Notes: a model not told the origin generated them from the sequence alone. Positions 54,411 to 62,910 are shown, counted from the stretch's first letter. The stretch: 64,000 bases of DNA from Alteromonas australica (GCF_000730385.1 NZ_CP008849.1:1178001-1242000), one strand, 5' to 3'. Program-made: numbers and translations.

Positions 54411-55094
54411 ATGGGTATCTTCTCGCGTTTCACTGATATTGTGAATTCAAATATTAATGCGCTGTTAGACAAAGCCGAAGATCCAGAAAAAATGGTTCGG
54501 TTGATTATTCAAGAAATGGAAGACACATTAGTTGAGGTACGTTCTGCTTCTGCTAAAACGCTGGCGAACAAAAAAGAAATTGTCAGTCAGATTAATAAGT
54601 ATGAAAGTGACGTTGCCGAGTGGCAAGGAAAAGCTGAACTTGCATTAAGTAAAGATAGGGAAGATCTTGCTAGAGCGGCATTACAGGAAAAGAAAAAGTC
54701 AGCAGAAGCGGCGGAAAGTTTAAGTAAAGAGCTGTCTGTTGTTGATGAGCAAATCAGTAAGCTTCAAGATGAGATTGGTCAATTGCAAGATAAACTGGCT
54801 GATGCGAAAACGCGTCAGAAAGCTATTATTATGCGTCAGAAAACGGCCAGCTCTCGTTTAGATGTGAAGCGTACCTTGGACAGCACAAAAGTTGATAATG
54901 CCATGGGACGTTTTGAGCAATACGAGCGCAAAATTGACGATTTAGAATCGCAAGTAGACGCTTATGACCTAGGCAAAAAGACGTTAAATGATGAATTTGC
55001 GGAACTTGAGTCTGGCGATAAGATTGATGAAGAATTGGCGGCATTGAAAGCCAAAGTAAAAGGCGACAACACGTCGTCGAGTCAGTCAGAGTAA
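54411..55094 (+). CDS. pspA: Phage shock protein A
   Basis: PspA is a peripheral membrane protein of the ESCRT-III/Vipp1 family that binds damaged inner membrane and inhibits PspF. The 227-residue product has the amphipathic N-terminal helix (GIFSRFTDIVNSNINALLDK), the conserved EDPEKMVRLIIQEMEDTLVE and long coiled-coil helices to about 210. AGAGG precedes the ATG. Transcription is expected from the sigma-54 promoter upstream. Confidence 0.96.
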   Translation: MGIFSRFTDIVNSNINALLDKAEDPEKMVRLIIQEMEDTLVEVRSASAKTLANKKEIVSQINKYESDVAEWQGKAELALSKDREDLARAALQEKKKSAEAAESLSKELSVVDEQISKLQDEIGQLQDKLADAKTRQKAIIMRQKTASSRLDVKRTLDSTKVDNAMGRFEQYERKIDDLESQVDAYDLGKKTLNDEFAELESGDKIDEELAALKAKVKGDNTSSSQSE

Positions 55095-55117
55095 ATAAAA
55101 ATAAGAAAGTTAATGGT

Positions 55118-55140
55118 GTCTGCCCACATGATGGGCAGAC
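55118..55140 (+). other. RNA hairpin between pspA and pspB
   Basis: GTCTGCCCA (55118-55126), a CATGA loop and TGGGCAGAC (55132-55140) form a perfect 9-bp stem without a T run. It could stabilise the pspA message or slow polymerase, allowing more PspA than PspB and PspC. Confidence 0.6.
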
Positions 55141-55167
55141 CTAGATGGGTTTGTTGGAGGTTTGACA

Positions 55168-55407
55168 ATGGATGAAGGTATCATTGCTATGCTAGTAATG
55201 CCCTTAGTCATATTTATGATTTTTGTGGCACCTATTTGGCTAATTTTACATTACCGAAGCAAAAAACAGGTTAATCAGGGGTTGAGTGCCGAAGAGCAAG
55301 CGTCGTTGCAATCGTTGGCTGAACAGGCCGAGAAAATGAGCGACCGCATTCAGACTCTTGAGGCAATTCTTGATAGTGAGGCACCTGAATGGAGGAACCG
55401 CGCATGA
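55168..55407 (+). CDS. pspB: Phage shock protein B
   Basis: PspB is a small inner membrane protein that with PspC senses stress and recruits PspA. The 79-residue product has one N-terminal membrane helix (about 5-28, AMLVMPLVIFMIFVAPIWLI) and a cytoplasmic coiled coil ending in ILDSEAPEWRNRA. I took ATG at 55168, seven bases after GGAGG; an in-frame TTG at 55162 is too close to that site. The stop overlaps the pspC start (ATGA). Confidence 0.93.
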   Translation: MDEGIIAMLVMPLVIFMIFVAPIWLILHYRSKKQVNQGLSAEEQASLQSLAEQAEKMSDRIQTLEAILDSEAPEWRNRA

Positions 55408-55850
55408 GACAAGGTAAACAGTTATACCGCGACACCGACAATGCGAGGATCGCAGGGGTGTGTGCCGGAATAGCGCATTATTTTGGCTTAGAAACGTGGC
55501 TGGTCAGAATTCTAACGGTTACCGGTTTCTTTTTGCTCGCTGGACCCTTTGTATTTGTTGCCTATATTGCGGGATGGTTTATTTTAGATAAGAAACCTTT
55601 GGGTGATGTAAAACATGATGAGCCGCCCACGTTTCAAGCAAGAGGCAAGGGCTGGCGTAATCAAAGCAGCAATCACGGAAGTCAAAAAGTAGAGGTGAAA
55701 ACGAAGGTGTGGCAAGCAGGCGAGCCCCCTAAGCAGGCCTTTCATGATATCCGTAACCGATTCGATAGAGCGGAACAGCGCTTACGCAAAATGGAAACCT
55801 ACGTAACGTCGAAAGAGTACCAATTGAATCGCGAGATAAGCCGACTGTAA
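55404..55850 (+). CDS. pspC: Phage shock protein C
   Basis: PspC is the polytopic partner of PspB. The 148-residue product has the PspC domain (LYRDTDNARIAGVCAGIAHY then a membrane helix FFLLAGPFVFVAYIAGWFIL) and a basic C-terminal region ending in a short coiled coil (FDRAEQRLRKMETYVTSKEY). Start is the ATG at 55404 with GGAGG eight bases upstream. A terminator follows, closing pspABC; pspD and later genes of E. coli are absent. Confidence 0.93.
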   Translation: MRQGKQLYRDTDNARIAGVCAGIAHYFGLETWLVRILTVTGFFLLAGPFVFVAYIAGWFILDKKPLGDVKHDEPPTFQARGKGWRNQSSNHGSQKVEVKTKVWQAGEPPKQAFHDIRNRFDRAEQRLRKMETYVTSKEYQLNREISRL

Positions 55851-55865
55851 TCCACCCCATCATAT

Positions 55866-55897
55866 AAAAACCACATCATTTGATGTGGTTTTTTTAT
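55866..55897 (+). terminator. Terminator after pspC
   Basis: AAAAACCACATCA, TT, TGATGTGGTTTTTTT: a 13-bp stem with A and T flanks and a run of T, 16 bases after the pspC stop. Confidence 0.88.
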
Positions 55898-55922
55898 GTC
55901 TTTTCAAGGGGGTATCTTGTTT

Positions 55923-55940
55923 TGTAAACGTAATGTTACA
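55923..55940 (+). promoter_or_regulatory. TyrR box upstream of phhA
   Basis: TGTAAACGTAATGTTACA fits the TyrR/PhhR box TGTAAA-N6-TTTACA with one mismatch, including the invariant G and C pair. It lies 95 bases upstream of the phhA coding region, a position suited to activation. The TyrR gene is 1.1 kb downstream. Confidence 0.75.
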
Positions 55941-56035
55941 CGTTTTGCCTTTCATTCCCGTTTCCAAAAGCTTCACCTCAAGGCCAATGTGTTTAGACTA
56001 ATTGGCCTAACGTTCATGAGTGCATCGAAGTGAGT

Positions 56036-56836
56036 ATGACAAAAGAAACGAATTACCAGTCGCGTCAACCTGACGATAAAGGCTTGATAGCCTGGTCACC
56101 AGAAGAGAACCTTGTCTGGACAGAGCTTTATGCGCGCCAACGCCCCCTAATTGAAAAGCGGGCGTGCGAGCAATATTTAAAGGGTATGGAGTTACTCAAG
56201 CTTCCCAAAGATGGCATTCCACAATTACCCGATATTGACAAGGTACTTATGGCGAACACGGGGTGGAAAACAGCCGCCGTTCCCGCGTTGATTAATTTTG
56301 GCGAGTTTTTTCGTTTGCTAGCCAATAAGCAATTTCCGGTAGCGACTTTTATTCGTACCCGGGAACAGTTTGATTATTTGCAAGAACCCGACATCTTTCA
56401 TGAAGTATTTGGCCATTGCCCACTTTTAACCAACCCTGCCTTTGCTCACTTTACTCACACTTACGGCAAGCTAGGGCTAAAAGCCAGTAAAGAAGACCGC
56501 GTGTTCTTGGCGAGGTTATATTGGTTCACCGTAGAATTTGGGTTAGTGAAGTCTGGCAACGACCTGAAAATTTATGGTGGAGGCATTCTCTCATCGCCGG
56601 GAGAAACCGTGTATTCACTGGACAGTGATGTACCATTAAGACAGCCATTTACGGTTTTAGATGCGCTGAGAACACCCTATCGCATCGATATCATGCAGCC
56701 GTTATATTACATTTTGCCTTCGTTTGATCATTTGTTTGACATCGCCGAGATGGACATTATGACGTGGGTTGAAAAAGCTAAATCCCATGGGCTTTTCCCT
56801 GCGTTATTTGACACGAAAGCACGACAAGCCAGCTAG
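56036..56836 (+). CDS. phhA: Phenylalanine 4-monooxygenase
   Basis: PhhA hydroxylates phenylalanine to tyrosine using tetrahydropterin and iron, feeding tyrosine breakdown. The 266-residue single-domain enzyme has the family run REQFDYLQEPDIFHEVFGHC with the iron ligands in HEVFGH and the third ligand Glu in FTVEFGLV, and SSPGETVYSLDS downstream. I prefer ATG at 56036; a GTG at 56030 is two codons upstream. The usual partner pterin carbinolamine dehydratase (phhB) is not adjacent. A TyrR box precedes it. Confidence 0.94.
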   Translation: MTKETNYQSRQPDDKGLIAWSPEENLVWTELYARQRPLIEKRACEQYLKGMELLKLPKDGIPQLPDIDKVLMANTGWKTAAVPALINFGEFFRLLANKQFPVATFIRTREQFDYLQEPDIFHEVFGHCPLLTNPAFAHFTHTYGKLGLKASKEDRVFLARLYWFTVEFGLVKSGNDLKIYGGGILSSPGETVYSLDSDVPLRQPFTVLDALRTPYRIDIMQPLYYILPSFDHLFDIAEMDIMTWVEKAKSHGLFPALFDTKARQAS

Positions 56837-56981
56837 TCTTCGCACGCGGTAGTGGGGAGCCACTGCCGCTAACTTCACCTATGCTTTTATTGAGGCGGTA
56901 TTGCCACTGCGGCTGTGCGCCGTATAACCGCTTTTGATTTTGCCGATTCTATTGTTATTTTTTTGTAAAAGTGTGATAGTC

Positions 56982-56999
56982 TGTACATATATGTTTACA
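56982..56999 (+). promoter_or_regulatory. TyrR box in front of tyrR
   Basis: TGTACATATATGTTTACA fits TGTAAA-N6-TTTACA with one mismatch. It ends eight bases before the tyrR start codon, a position suited to autorepression. A weaker half-site TGTAAA lies at 56964-56969. Confidence 0.65.
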
Positions 57000-57007
57000 A
57001 TAATGAT

Positions 57008-58576
57008 ATGAATACACATATGCGCTTAGAAATTACCTGCCAAGACAGACTCGGTATTGCACAAGATGTACTGGATATACTCGTGACTCATGAGATTGAC
57101 CTGCGAGGGATCGAAATAGACCCCACAGGAAAGATCTTTCTCAACTTTCCCAATATCGAATTTGCTGATTTTCAACATTTAATGCCGAAAATCAGACGTA
57201 TTGATGGAATTGACGACGTTAAAACAACCTTATTCATGCCTGGGGAAAGAGAGAAAAATCAGCTTTCCGCAATTTTGAGAACCCTACCTGACCCCGTGTT
57301 TTCCATAGATGCAAAGGGGCAAATTCTGCTCTGCAATGAGGCAGTAACCTCGGGGCTAGAAATGCCAGATATCGAGGTGGTAGGCAGTGATATTGCTGAC
57401 GTGGTCAAAGGCTTTAACTTTCATCGCTGGATGGAAGGAAGTGCGCCGCGCCCTCAATCTGCAAAAGTGAAGTTTATCCAGCAAGATTACCTGGCCGATA
57501 TGTTACCTATTACGGTCAGTGATGGAGACAGCGGAAATATCGTGGCTGGCGCGGTTATTTTACTAAAATCTGAAATGCGGTTAGGGCAGCAATTCAGTGC
57601 TTTCCACCAATCGCCCACCGACAGTTTTGACCGTTTCGTTGTTGAGTCAGCAGTGATGCACAAGGTGGTTAATGAAGCAAAACGCATCGCCGATCTTGAT
57701 GCGCCTGTCCTCATATTTGGGGAAACAGGCACAGGCAAAGAGATGATAGCCCGAGCGTGTCACCAATCTAGCCGCCGCAGTGAAGGGGCGTTTCTTGCAC
57801 TTAACTGCGCCTCTTTGCCTGACAGTGTGGCAGAAACTGAACTTTTCGGGTATGCCGAAGGGGCCTTCAACCAACCTTCAGCAAAAGTTGGGCTACTTGA
57901 GCAGGCACGTGGAGGCACCTTGCTGCTCGATGAAATAGCGGATATGTCTCACCAGCTTCAAGCAAAATTATTGCGCGTATTAGAAGATGGAGAATTTCGG
58001 CGGGTAGGCGACACTCAACCGGTAAACGTAGACGTTCGCTTTATTTGTACCACATGTCGTGATTTAGGTCAGTTAGTGGAAGAAGGGCGTTTTAGAAAAG
58101 AACTGTATTACCGGCTGAACGTACTGTCGTTGGTTATGCCATCGTTAAAAGAAAGGCGACAGGATATTGTGCCACTAGCCGAGGCATTTATCGCTCAACA
58201 CAGCACAAAGTTGGGGCGACGACCGGCCAAATTAAGCAAGTCGTGTGTGGAATTTCTGCAGAACTACCCGTGGCTAGGAAACGTCAGGCAATTGCAAAAC
58301 GCGCTTTTTAGAGCACTATCTTTGTTAGATGGGAAAGAGATAACTAAAGAAGATATTCAGTTGCCAAGTTGCGCGCCTAGCATGACATATATTGATGAGA
58401 ACTTTGATGGCAGCTTAGATGATGAAGTGAAGAAGTTCGAAAAGGACTTACTAAAACGGCTATATCCGTTTTATCCCAGTACTCGCCAGTTAGCGAAAAA
58501 GCTGGGGTTAAGCCATACTGCTATTGCAAACAAACTTAGAGAGTACGGCATCAACAAAGCGACGATTAAGCTTTGA
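57008..58576 (+). CDS. tyrR: Aromatic amino acid regulator TyrR (PhhR)
   Basis: TyrR/PhhR senses Tyr and Phe and controls aromatic amino acid genes. The 522-residue product has an N-terminal ACT domain (MRLEITCQDRLGIAQDVLDI), a PAS domain (about 80-190), an AAA+ domain (Walker A GETGTGKE, Walker B GGTLLLDEIAD) and a Fis-type helix-turn-helix (STRQLAKKLGLSHTAIANKL). The sigma-54 loop GAFTGA is replaced by GAFNQP, so it should act with sigma-70, as TyrR does. Start is uncertain: ATG at 57008, or ATG at 57020, which would match E. coli TyrR exactly. Confidence 0.93.
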   Translation: MNTHMRLEITCQDRLGIAQDVLDILVTHEIDLRGIEIDPTGKIFLNFPNIEFADFQHLMPKIRRIDGIDDVKTTLFMPGEREKNQLSAILRTLPDPVFSIDAKGQILLCNEAVTSGLEMPDIEVVGSDIADVVKGFNFHRWMEGSAPRPQSAKVKFIQQDYLADMLPITVSDGDSGNIVAGAVILLKSEMRLGQQFSAFHQSPTDSFDRFVVESAVMHKVVNEAKRIADLDAPVLIFGETGTGKEMIARACHQSSRRSEGAFLALNCASLPDSVAETELFGYAEGAFNQPSAKVGLLEQARGGTLLLDEIADMSHQLQAKLLRVLEDGEFRRVGDTQPVNVDVRFICTTCRDLGQLVEEGRFRKELYYRLNVLSLVMPSLKERRQDIVPLAEAFIAQHSTKLGRRPAKLSKSCVEFLQNYPWLGNVRQLQNALFRALSLLDGKEITKEDIQLPSCAPSMTYIDENFDGSLDDEVKKFEKDLLKRLYPFYPSTRQLAKKLGLSHTAIANKLREYGINKATIKL

Positions 58577-58667
58577 AGGTGTCTGTTTCGTAAAGTTGAC
58601 AATGCTCTCCCTCGCCTCAGCACACCCGCCTTACAGGGGGGTGTGAAGGCCAGTACGAAAGGCATCT

Positions 58668-58685
58668 TGTAAATCTACAGTTACG
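58668..58685 (+). promoter_or_regulatory. Weak TyrR-box-like site upstream of the FAH gene
   Basis: TGTAAATCTACAGTTACG keeps the left half TGTAAA and shares the right-half core GTTAC with the phhA box (two mismatches to TTTACA). It lies about 150 bases before the hydrolase gene and would place the hydrolase and maiA under TyrR. Confidence 0.4.
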
Positions 58686-58835
58686 TTGTGTTTTCATTTT
58701 ATTAACTCTCGTCTTCCCCTGTCTTGCCAATTAGTGGCATAAATACGCAGTAGCGGATCGCCATCACGATTGCAGCGCGTTTAGTTATCGCCAGTATTGA
58801 ATGAAGCGTGAGTTAAGGTAACAGGAGAACGTAAT

Positions 58836-59846
58836 ATGAAATTAGCCAGCTATAAGAATGGGCAAAGAGACGGGGAGCTTATGATAGTGTCTCGTGATTT
58901 AGCCACTGCCTATTCTGCTGCGGGTATTGCCGACACAATGCAACAAGCACTTGATAATTGGCAACATCTCGCCCCGCAATTAGAACAACGATATGTGCAA
59001 TTAAACCAAGGTGAGCTGGAGGCTTCAGCGTTCGACGAATCAAGATGTTGTTCACCTTTGCCACGCGCCTATCAGTGGGCAGACGGCAGTGCCTATGTTA
59101 ACCATGTAGAGCTTGTGCGACGAGCGCGTGATGCTGAGATGCCTGAGAGTTTTTGGACCGACCCTTTAATGTATCAAGGCGGTTCAGATGATTTCATAGG
59201 GCCACGAGACGACATTATTCTCCCTAGTGACGAATGGGGAATAGACTTTGAAGGTGAAGTCGCGGTGATCACCGATGATGTTCCTATGCAATGCTCCTTG
59301 CAACAAGCGGCGGAACGTATACGCCTAGTCATGTTGGTCAATGATGTCTCGCTTCGAGGGCTTATTCCCGGTGAATTATCAAAGGGCTTCGGCTTTTTTC
59401 AATCAAAGCCGGCGTCAAGTTTCTCGCCGGTGGCTGTCACACCCGATGAACTTGAAGGGGCATGGCAAGACACCAAAGTTCACTTACCTCTGCGAACCAC
59501 CTATAACGGCACTCTTTTTGGGAAACCCGATGCGGGGTCAGACATGACATTTAACTTTGCGCAGCTAGTTGCTCATGCTGCAAAAAGTAGGAACCTAGGT
59601 GCGGGGTGTATTATTGGTTCAGGGACGGTGTCTAACAAACAAGGTACTGCCCATGGGTCATCCATTGTGGAAGGAGGGCTAGGGTATTCGTGTATCGCAG
59701 AAGTGCGCATGATTGAGACCATTAGAGACGGTAAACCAAGTACCCCGTTTATGCAATTTGGCGACTTAATTCGTATAGAAATGCTCGATGGGGCAGGAAA
59801 CAGCGTGTTTGGTGCCATTGAACAACAGGTAAAGCCACTGTACTAG
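58836..59846 (+). CDS. Fumarylacetoacetate hydrolase family protein
   Basis: The 336-residue product has the bacterial fumarylacetoacetase-type fold: metal site and catalytic residues in EWGIDFEGEVAVITDDVP (about 138-155), FGFFQSKPASSFSPVAVTPD (about 188-207) and GAGCIIGSGTVSNKQGTAHG. In tyrosine breakdown it would split fumarylacetoacetate into fumarate and acetoacetate. This role is supported by maiA next to it (overlapping transcription unit) and phhA-tyrR upstream. hpd and hmgA are missing from the window. Confidence 0.88.
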   Translation: MKLASYKNGQRDGELMIVSRDLATAYSAAGIADTMQQALDNWQHLAPQLEQRYVQLNQGELEASAFDESRCCSPLPRAYQWADGSAYVNHVELVRRARDAEMPESFWTDPLMYQGGSDDFIGPRDDIILPSDEWGIDFEGEVAVITDDVPMQCSLQQAAERIRLVMLVNDVSLRGLIPGELSKGFGFFQSKPASSFSPVAVTPDELEGAWQDTKVHLPLRTTYNGTLFGKPDAGSDMTFNFAQLVAHAAKSRNLGAGCIIGSGTVSNKQGTAHGSSIVEGGLGYSCIAEVRMIETIRDGKPSTPFMQFGDLIRIEMLDGAGNSVFGAIEQQVKPLY

Positions 59847-59932
59847 TATTAAGTAAAACGTGGTTGGACATTCTTCATCGAATTATTGACGCACACTACG
59901 TGCAATTCCATTTTTTGCAAGGGGACCAGAGC

Positions 59933-60589
59933 ATGAGTTTTAAGTTATATGGTTATTGGCGCTCTACCGCCACATACAGAGTTAGAATTGCACTCAATTT
60001 AAAAGGTGTTGATTATGAATATATACCGGTGCACCTTACAAGCGACGGGGGTGAGCAACATAGTGAGCGTTATAAAAAGCTTAACCCTTCGGCGTTAGTT
60101 CCTACCTTCGTTGACGATGATGAAGACATTATTCTTAACCAGTCATTGGCCATCATTGAATACCTTGATGAACGATTTCCTTCTCCCTACCCACTTATCC
60201 CTACACATAAAACAGAGCGCGCACGGGTAAGGGCGCTTGCCCAGGATATTGCTAGTGATATTCAGCCTCTTGGTAACTTGCGTGTACTTAATGCGCTAAA
60301 AGAGCATTTTAGCGCCTCGCAGGGTGACGTTTCTGAGTGGGCGGCACAATGGATAGTAAAAGGCTTTGAGGCCATTGAAGCGCGCTTACAAACTCAAGCT
60401 GGAAAGTATTGCTTTGATTTTGATATCACTATGGCCGATGTTTGCTTGGTGCCACAAGTATTTAACGCGAAGCGATTCGGCGTGGATATGAGTGCTTTTC
60501 CGTTAATCAGTAAAATTGTGAACAACTGTAATGCGTTGGACGAGTTTAAACGGGCATTGCCCGAAAACCAATCTGATAGGGTGGGGTAA
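59933..60589 (+). CDS. maiA: Maleylacetoacetate isomerase (zeta-class glutathione transferase)
   Basis: MaiA isomerises maleylacetoacetate to fumarylacetoacetate with glutathione. The 218-residue product has the thioredoxin-like glutathione site (LYGYWRSTATYRVRIALNLK, residues about 4-23, where the usual SSxxYRVRIAL reads RSTATYRVRIAL), NPSALVPTFVDD and QSLAIIEYLDERFPSPYPLI. I took ATG at 59933 with AAGGGGA eight bases upstream; a longer in-frame start at 59864 is not conserved. It follows the hydrolase by 86 bases. Confidence 0.92.
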   Translation: MSFKLYGYWRSTATYRVRIALNLKGVDYEYIPVHLTSDGGEQHSERYKKLNPSALVPTFVDDDEDIILNQSLAIIEYLDERFPSPYPLIPTHKTERARVRALAQDIASDIQPLGNLRVLNALKEHFSASQGDVSEWAAQWIVKGFEAIEARLQTQAGKYCFDFDITMADVCLVPQVFNAKRFGVDMSAFPLISKIVNNCNALDEFKRALPENQSDRVG

Positions 60590-60596
60590 GTGCTTT

Positions 60597-60644
60597 TGTA
60601 GCGAGGGTAACCAGCATGTATGTCGGCTTCCCCTGCTACATTTA
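60597..60644 (+). terminator. Possible terminator between maiA and the Lrp-family gene
   Basis: TGTAGCGAGGG (from 60597) can pair with CCCCTGCTACA (to 60640) around a loop of about 22 bases, followed by TTTATT. The stem is imperfect and the T run short, so this is tentative. Confidence 0.35.
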
Positions 60645-61115
60645 TTGCCGTTTTATGGGTAATTCCGTGGTGTTCTTAACCTGTTTTAAGGCAAAGGTAG
60701 AACTCAAGTGGTCAACAAGTGGAAGATGGGTCAGCTTGTTTTTTAACAAGTATTCATATTCTTCAATACTTTCCACGATGACTTTCAATAAGTAGTCTTT
60801 TTCACCACTGGTCGTATGACACTCGACGATTTCATCTATACCCTGTACAGCATTTTCAAAGTCGGTCAGTGAGTCTCCGTCATGATTTTTAAGTGTGACG
60901 TAGATAAATACTGAGACACCTAAATTCAGTTTTTTGCTGTTTAGTAGGGTTACCTTACCGATAATGATCCCATCAGCTTCCATGCGTTTAACCCTGCGCC
61001 AACAAGGGGTGTGAGATAATCCAACACGCTGACTCAAATCAGCCATTGAGACGGTGGCATCCTGCTGCAATACTCGCAGTATTTCACGGTCAAACTTATC
61101 TAATTTCATGCACAT
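60642..61115 (-). CDS. Lrp/AsnC-family transcriptional regulator
   Basis: The 157-residue product has the N-terminal helix-turn-helix (VSMADLSQRVGLSHTPCWRR, about 22-41) and the C-terminal RAM effector domain (ECHTTSGEKDYLLKVIVES). It is divergent from the leucine dehydrogenase gene with a 187-base gap, so regulation of that gene in response to branched-chain or aromatic amino acids is likely but inferred. The start may be the second ATG, at 61109. Confidence 0.88.
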   Translation of the reverse strand: MCMKLDKFDREILRVLQQDATVSMADLSQRVGLSHTPCWRRVKRMEADGIIIGKVTLLNSKKLNLGVSVFIYVTLKNHDGDSLTDFENAVQGIDEIVECHTTSGEKDYLLKVIVESIEEYEYLLKNKLTHLPLVDHLSSTFALKQVKNTTELPIKRQ

Positions 61116-61302
61116 TTATTCCATCGTTTTTATGATAATTATTATATCGCAAAATAAATTCTAGGATAAGCATCCTAGTAAAATAGTCATCGGTATTTTT
61201 GAATTTCAGTTTATAAATGGCTTCAGTGAACATAGCAAGGCTTGTCCTCACATTGATCCGTTACACTTGGCCAATTCACCACACTAAAGTAAAAGGGACC
61301 CA

Positions 61303-62361
61303 ATGTCAGTTTTCGATCACGCTGAATTCGATAATCACGAACATGTAGCATTTTATCATGATGAAGCATCAGGGCTCAGTGCAATTATTGCTGTACATAA
61401 TACTCACTTTGGGCCTGCGTTAGGCGGCTGTCGAATGTGGCCCTATATTAATAGTACGGAAGCACTTACCGACGTGCTGAGACTATCAAAAGGCATGACC
61501 TACAAAGCCGCCATGGCAAATATTGCATTGGGCGGTGGAAAATCTGTGATCATTGGGGACCCAAGACGACAAAAGACACCCGAAATGATGGAAGCCATGG
61601 GCAAGTTTGTCGACTCACTAGGCGGGAAATATTTTACCGCCGAAGATTCAGGTATCGCGGTCACCGATTTGAAATCGATGGCAAAACATTCCGAATATAT
61701 TGCTGGGGTAGATGCGCAGTATCATTATGCGGGGGAAACACCAGATGGTAATCCTGCTCCCTCTACGGCTTATGGCGTGTTTGTTGGCGTGAAAGCATCG
61801 GTAGAGCATGGTTTAAATAGAAGCCTAGAAGGCGTTACCGTAGCCATACAAGGCATGGGGCACGTAGGCTATCGCTTAGCTCAGCATCTACGCAATGCCG
61901 GAGCAAAACTCTTTGTGGCAGATATCTATCCAGAAGGGGTTGAGAAAGCGGTGAAAGAATTGGGCGCAACTGCCGTTGCACCAGAAGACATATTAAGCCT
62001 AGATGTAGATGTATTAGCACCTTGTGCGCTTGGTTCAGCAATTAATGATCAGACATTACCATTAATTAAAGCAAAAGTGATTGCGGGAGCGGCTAATAAC
62101 CAGCTTGCCAGAGAAGAAATAGGCGACCTTTTGGTAGAACGCGGCATACTTTACGCCCCTGACTACGTGATAAATGCCGGTGGTATCATCGATATTTATC
62201 ATCAGCGTATGGGCGCTAGTAGCAACAATGCATTGAAAACACACATCGAAGAGATTGGCGCTACGTTAAAGCTGATTTATCAGCGGGCTGAACAGGAAAA
62301 TTGTGCGACGAGTCGTGTGGCAAATGCGATGGCAGAAGAACGATTTTCGAATAAGGGTTGA
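61303..62361 (+). CDS. Leucine/branched-chain amino acid dehydrogenase
   Basis: The 352-residue product belongs to the Leu/Val/Phe dehydrogenases, which oxidatively deaminate amino acids to oxo acids with NAD. It shows the substrate and catalytic lysines in RLSKGMTYKAAMANIALGGG and GGGKSVIIGDP, and the NAD-binding motif VAIQGMGHVGYRLAQHL (about 182-198). Substrate preference (Leu, Val or Phe) cannot be settled here; the neighbouring phenylalanine/tyrosine genes make Phe worth testing. The divergent Lrp-family gene is its probable regulator. Confidence 0.9.
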   Translation: MSVFDHAEFDNHEHVAFYHDEASGLSAIIAVHNTHFGPALGGCRMWPYINSTEALTDVLRLSKGMTYKAAMANIALGGGKSVIIGDPRRQKTPEMMEAMGKFVDSLGGKYFTAEDSGIAVTDLKSMAKHSEYIAGVDAQYHYAGETPDGNPAPSTAYGVFVGVKASVEHGLNRSLEGVTVAIQGMGHVGYRLAQHLRNAGAKLFVADIYPEGVEKAVKELGATAVAPEDILSLDVDVLAPCALGSAINDQTLPLIKAKVIAGAANNQLAREEIGDLLVERGILYAPDYVINAGGIIDIYHQRMGASSNNALKTHIEEIGATLKLIYQRAEQENCATSRVANAMAEERFSNKG

Positions 62362-62468
62362 AAGTTACGGAGCAAATCGTCATAATGCGCCCCGCGCTTC
62401 AGACAGCAAGAATTTGCTGATTTGAATCAGGTTTCGTTTTTAATCGAAAATCCGTTTTGCGCTTCTAT

Positions 62469-62580
62469 GGTGGGCTTTTGGTCCTCCCGCAATGATACTC
62501 TGTGAATCCGGTCAGGCCTGGAAGGGAGCAGCCGCAGCAGACGACTCATGTGCCGGGATGTGGCTGGAGGCCTGCCACCC
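62469..62580 (+). ncRNA. ffs: Signal recognition particle RNA (4.5S, small bacterial type)
   Basis: The apical domain is unmistakable: GGTCAGGCCTGGAAGGGAGC at 62510-62529 (with GGAAG tetraloop) followed by AGCCGCAGCAG and TGTGCCGGGATGTGGCTGG on the 3' side. The 5' part TCCTCCCGCAATGATACTCT aligns with E. coli 4.5S RNA. The ends GGTGGGC (62469) and GCCTGCCACC pair to close the rod. Length of about 112 bases matches the 114 of E. coli. It binds Ffh for cotranslational targeting. Exact ends are estimated. Confidence 0.93.
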
Positions 62581-62595
62581 AATACCCCCACATTA

Positions 62596-62889
62596 TCACA
62601 CCGCTGCTTTTTCTTTATCTTGTGGCTTTGTTTCCGAATTATTTAAAAACTTAATCGCTTTATCCACGGCATGGGCAACGTTCATTTCCATTTGATTGCG
62701 TTCACTTTGTGGTAGATAGAAAGCCATATCTACCTCGTAACGGATATAGCGAGGCGGTACTTGGTTTAGCGCTAAGCAGCATACATCAGCAAGGTAATCT
62801 GGGCTCTTTTCAGTATCTAAGCCTAGCTCAGTTAACCGTTCTAATACGAGATGTTCGTAATAGTTATGAATATCATCATCTAACTTCAT
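62596..62889 (-). CDS. ComFB-family (late competence development) protein
   Basis: The 97-residue product resembles ComFB-domain proteins: an N-terminal helix with a YYEHLVLERL segment, a Cys-containing middle (DYLADVCCLALNQVPPRYIR) and the typical end MAFYLPQSERNQMEMNVAHA. Such small proteins occur widely in Vibrio and Alteromonas; ComFB-type domains have been reported as cyclic di-GMP binders in some bacteria, not tested here. I took ATG at 62889 with GAAGG eight bases upstream; a TTG at 62904 is the only longer option. It converges on the 4.5S RNA gene. Confidence 0.75.
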   Translation of the reverse strand: MKLDDDIHNYYEHLVLERLTELGLDTEKSPDYLADVCCLALNQVPPRYIRYEVDMAFYLPQSERNQMEMNVAHAVDKAIKFLNNSETKPQDKEKAAV

Positions 62890-62910
62890 GTTAATAGCCT
62901 TCAAAAATAG

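Noticed and set aside
58611..58645. Terminator after tyrR from CACACCC/GGGTGTG
   Set aside because: The 7-bp stem has a loop of about ten bases and no T run after it, so termination is not supported.
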